NCBI GenBank assembly: GCA_007570905.1
Contig: RKSI01000172.1
Coordinates: 1-8,392, forward strand
Direction of reading: 5' to 3'
Length of the DNA: 8,392 nucleotides
Origin: Gammaproteobacteria bacterium
GTDB lineage: Bacteria > Pseudomonadota > Gammaproteobacteria > Poriferisulfidales > Oxydemutatoraceae
Shown: positions 5,529-8,392 of the stretch, one piece after another
How the letters are laid out: the number at the start of each line of letters is the position of its first letter
Position numbering within the stretch: position 1 is the first letter of the stretch
Notes under the pieces: generated by a model
The model's database searches: none
Seen by the model: only the letters and a program-made list of their open reading frames with translations
What the model was told of the DNA's origin: nothing
Program-made: the position numbers and the translations under genes

Positions 5529-8392
5529 ATGAGCAGCGACACTCAGCACGCGCCGCCGACCGCCGGGCGGCGCGCCGAAGGCGTGGGCAAGACCTACCGC
5601 CCGGAGCAAATCGAGCAGCGCTGGTACCGGCGCTGGGAATCGCTCGGCCTGTTCTCGCCGCGCGGCGGCGGCGCGCCCTTTTGCATCATGCTGCCGCCGC
5701 CGAATGTGACCGGCACGCTCCATATGGGCCACGCCTTCCAGATTACGCTGATGGACTGCCTGATACGCCACCGGCGCATGTCGGGCGACAAGACGCTGTG
5801 GCAGGCCGGCACCGACCACGCCGGCATTGCGACGCAGATGGTCGTCGAGCGGCAACTGGAGGCCGGCGGCGAGTCGCGGCTGGCGCTCGGGCGCGACGCC
5901 TTCATGGAAAAGGTGTGGCAATGGAAGAACGAGTCGGGCGGCATGATTACGCGGCAACTGCGGCGGCTCGGCGCGTCGCTGGACTGGAGCCGCGAACGCT
6001 TCACGATGGACGACGACATGTCGCGCGCGGTGCGCGAGGCGTTTGTCCGGCTGTATGACGAAGGGCTGATTTACCGCGGCAAGAGGCTGGTCAACTGGGA
6101 CCCGGTGCTGAAAACCGCGGTGTCGGACCTGGAAGTGGTGTCGGACGAGGAAGACGGGCACCTGTGGCACATCCGCTATCCGTACGCCGACGGCGGCGGC
6201 CATGTCGTCGTCGCGACGACGCGCCCGGAAACCATGCTCGGCGACACCGCCGCCGCCGTTCATCCGGACGACGAACGCTACCGCGACTCGGTCGGCAGGC
6301 GGCTGGCGCTGCCGCTGACCGGGCGCGTCATCCCGCTGCTTGCCGACGACTATGTGGAGCCGGAGTTCGGCACCGGCTGCGTCAAGATTACGCCGGCGCA
6401 CGACTTCAACGACTATGAGGTCGGGCGGCGCCACGACTTGCCGATGATCAACCTGTTCAACGACGACGCCACGCTCGGCGAGCGCGCGCCGCAGGCGTAC
6501 CGCGGACTGGACCGCTTTGAGGCGCGCAAGCGCGTGCTGGCGGACTTGCGCGAACAGGGCTTGCTGGAAGACGAGCGCCCGCACCGCCACGCGGTGCCGC
6601 GCGGCGACCGCAGCCACGCGGTGATAGAGCCGTATCTGACCGACCAGTGGTTTGTCAACGCGCGGCAACTGGCGCCGGCGGCGTGCGAGGCGGTGCGCGA
6701 CGGGCGCGTGCGCTTTGTGCCGAAGCGCTGGGAGAAGACCTATTTTGAGTGGATGGACAACATCCAGGACTGGTGCATCAGCAGGCAACTGTGGTGGGGG
6801 CACCGGATACCGGCGTGGTATGACGACAACGGCAACCTGTATGTCGGCGATTCCGAACAGGCGGTGCGCGACAAGCACCATCTGGGCGGCGATGTCGCGC
6901 TGACGCGGGAACCGGATGTGCTGGACACCTGGTTTTCGTCGGCGCTGTGGCCTTTCTCGACGCTGGGCTGGCCGTCGCAGACGCCGGAGATGAAGGCGTT
7001 TTACCCGACCAGCGTGCTGGTTACCGGCTTTGACATCATCTTCTTCTGGGTGGCGCGGATGATCATGGCGGGGCTGAAGTTCACCGGCGAGGCGCCGTTT
7101 CACGAGGTGTATGTGCACGGCCTGGTGCGCGATATTGAGGGGCAGAAGATGTCCAAGTCCAAGGGCAACATTCTCGACCCGATAGACTTGATTGACGGGA
7201 TTTCGCCGGACGACCTCGTCGCCAAGCGCACCGCCAGCCTGTTGCAGCCGGCGATGGCGCAACGCATTGAACAGCACACGCGCAGGGACTTCCCCGAAGG
7301 CATCGCGGCCTACGGCACCGACGCGCTGCGCTTCACCTTCGCCGCGCTGGCCTCGACCGGGCGCGACATCAAGTTTGACATGCAGCGCATTGAGGGCTAC
7401 CGCAATTTCTGCAACAAACTGTGGAACGCGGCGCGGTTTGCGGGGATGGTTTGTTCGGAAGCGCCGGCGCGCGACGGGAGCGCGGCGGCGCCGGATGTGG
7501 CGGATGGCGCGGGCGGCGCGGCGACGCTGGCCGACCGCTGGATTGTGTCGCGGCTGCATCGCGTGCTGGAGCAGACCGGGCGCTGGTTCAAGGAATACCG
7601 GTTTGATTTGATTGCCGCGGCAATGCACGAACTTGTCTGGCACGACTTCTGCGACTGGTATCTGGAGATTACCAAGATTATTCAGGACGGCGATGGCGGC
7701 GCCGGCGGCAATGGCGTCGGCGACAGCGCACAGGCAAACCGCGCCTGTCTGATGGACACGCTGGAGACATGCCTGCGGATGCTGCATCCGGTCATCCCGT
7801 TCATCACCGCCGAGATATGGCAGCAAATCAAGCCGCTGACCGGGCGCGATGAAACCGACATCCAGGAACGCCCCTACCCGCTGTGCGGCGATGTCGCGCG
7901 TGACGCGGAAGCGGAGCGGACGATGGCGCGGCTGCAATCGTTTGTGTCGGCGATACGCCAGGTTCGTTCCGGGATGAATGTGCCGCCGGGACGGGCGGTG
8001 CCGGTGCTGCTGCAAAACTGGAGCGACGCCGACCGCAAGTTGTTTGACGACTGCGGCGGCTGGATTGCGCGACTTGCCCGAATTGAGCGCCTGCAATGGC
8101 TGGACGCCGGCAGCGAGGCGCCGCCGGCGGCGATTGCGCTGGCGGGACAGGTGAAGATACTGATACCGGCGGAGGGCCTGATTGACATCAAGGCCGAGAC
8201 GCTGCGGCTGAAGAAAGAGATTGCGAAGACCGAGAAAACGCTGGCCGGCATGAGGACGCGGCTGGCCGACCGCAACTTCCTCGACAAGGCGCCGGCGGAT
8301 GTGATTGAAAAGCAAAGCCTTCAGGCCGAACACCTGGCCGGACAACTGGACAAGTATCACAAGCAACTGCAAGTGTTCAGCGACACCGGCGG
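5529..8392 (+). CDS. valS: Valyl-tRNA synthetase (3' end beyond the window)
   Basis: The frame is open without interruption for 954 codons to the window edge (E. coli ValRS is 951 residues), so only a short tail can be missing. This class I synthetase attaches valine to tRNA-Val and edits mischarged threonine. It shows the ATP-binding HIGH motif as HMGH (65-68, in PPPNVTGTLHMGHAF), the CP1 editing domain with TTRPETMLGD (230-239), the zinc-lacking IQDWCISRQLWWGHRIP segment, LDTWFSSALWPFSTLGW, and KMSKS (540-544). An alpha-helical anticodon-binding domain follows (NFCNKLWNAARF, then FCDWYLEITK and HPVIPFITAEIWQ), and a C-terminal coiled-coil arm (about 885-954). Two low-complexity Gly/Ala insertions lie at about 643-666 and 720-732 in loops of the anticodon-binding region. 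GAAGG 5 nt upstream supports the start. It follows pepA directly, without holC. Confidence 0.98.
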   Translation, partial: MSSDTQHAPPTAGRRAEGVGKTYRPEQIEQRWYRRWESLGLFSPRGGGAPFCIMLPPPNVTGTLHMGHAFQITLMDCLIRHRRMSGDKTLWQAGTDHAGIATQMVVERQLEAGGESRLALGRDAFMEKVWQWKNESGGMITRQLRRLGASLDWSRERFTMDDDMSRAVREAFVRLYDEGLIYRGKRLVNWDPVLKTAVSDLEVVSDEEDGHLWHIRYPYADGGGHVVVATTRPETMLGDTAAAVHPDDERYRDSVGRRLALPLTGRVIPLLADDYVEPEFGTGCVKITPAHDFNDYEVGRRHDLPMINLFNDDATLGERAPQAYRGLDRFEARKRVLADLREQGLLEDERPHRHAVPRGDRSHAVIEPYLTDQWFVNARQLAPAACEAVRDGRVRFVPKRWEKTYFEWMDNIQDWCISRQLWWGHRIPAWYDDNGNLYVGDSEQAVRDKHHLGGDVALTREPDVLDTWFSSALWPFSTLGWPSQTPEMKAFYPTSVLVTGFDIIFFWVARMIMAGLKFTGEAPFHEVYVHGLVRDIEGQKMSKSKGNILDPIDLIDGISPDDLVAKRTASLLQPAMAQRIEQHTRRDFPEGIAAYGTDALRFTFAALASTGRDIKFDMQRIEGYRNFCNKLWNAARFAGMVCSEAPARDGSAAAPDVADGAGGAATLADRWIVSRLHRVLEQTGRWFKEYRFDLIAAAMHELVWHDFCDWYLEITKIIQDGDGGAGGNGVGDSAQANRACLMDTLETCLRMLHPVIPFITAEIWQQIKPLTGRDETDIQERPYPLCGDVARDAEAERTMARLQSFVSAIRQVRSGMNVPPGRAVPVLLQNWSDADRKLFDDCGGWIARLARIERLQWLDAGSEAPPAAIALAGQVKILIPAEGLIDIKAETLRLKKEIAKTEKTLAGMRTRLADRNFLDKAPADVIEKQSLQAEHLAGQLDKYHKQLQVFSDTG

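Noticed and set aside
5364..8372. Antisense open frame of about 1000 codons opposite valS and the end of pepA
   Set aside because: It is exactly codon-aligned with valS on the other strand. In that register its stops would need TTA, CTA or TCA codons in valS, which are rare at this G+C content. The predicted protein is rich in Arg, Ala, His and Gln without a recognisable domain, while valS has all its motifs.
1..8392. Mobile element, defence system, CRISPR array or other novel system
   Set aside because: All open frames with recognisable content are housekeeping genes in a normal arrangement. No transposase, terminal inverted repeats, spaced repeats or tRNA-like structures were seen. XerD is the chromosomal type, not a phage integrase.

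Overview
The window is about 8.4 kb of high-G+C, gene-dense bacterial chromosome. All six genes are core functions, and gene content and order point to a Gammaproteobacterium: divergent lptF-lptG and pepA-valS, with an RDD-family membrane protein and xerD beyond lptG. LptF/LptG imply a Gram-negative envelope with lipopolysaccharide. I cannot name the species. Nothing in the window looks like a mobile element, prophage, CRISPR array, defence island or RNA gene.

Layout from left to right: a probable intrinsic terminator (24-60) lies across the 3' end of xerD (48-992, minus). The xerD start is only 24 bp from the start of a divergent RDD-family membrane protein gene (1017-1544, plus). That gene opens with a degenerate 24-bp repeat encoding an eight-residue Gly-rich repeat. 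It converges on lptG (1618-2715, minus), which lies downstream of lptF (2801-3895, minus). A 95-bp divergent spacer (3896-3990) separates lptF from pepA (3991-5484, plus). After 44 bp, containing a tandem 12-bp duplication, comes valS (5529 to the right edge, plus), which is open at the window end but nearly full length.

Functionally, LptF and LptG are the two membrane subunits of the LptB2FG transporter that extracts LPS from the inner membrane. XerD resolves chromosome dimers. PepA is a cytosolic leucyl aminopeptidase that in E. coli also serves as an accessory DNA-binding protein in Xer recombination at plasmid sites. ValRS charges tRNA-Val. The pepA-valS pair lacks holC, which sits between these genes in E. 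coli and many relatives.

I find no new biological system here. The points worth a second look are modest: the RDD N-terminal repeat; Gly/Ala-rich insertions in loops of ValRS and LptG; a Ser in LptG where E. coli has Lys34; loss of a glycine in the coupling helix of both LptF and LptG; the absent holC; and compact signals (a stop codon inside a terminator loop, and a -10 element overlapping the neighbour's start codon). Very long antisense open frames, including one of about 1000 codons opposite valS, are best explained by codon usage and were rejected.
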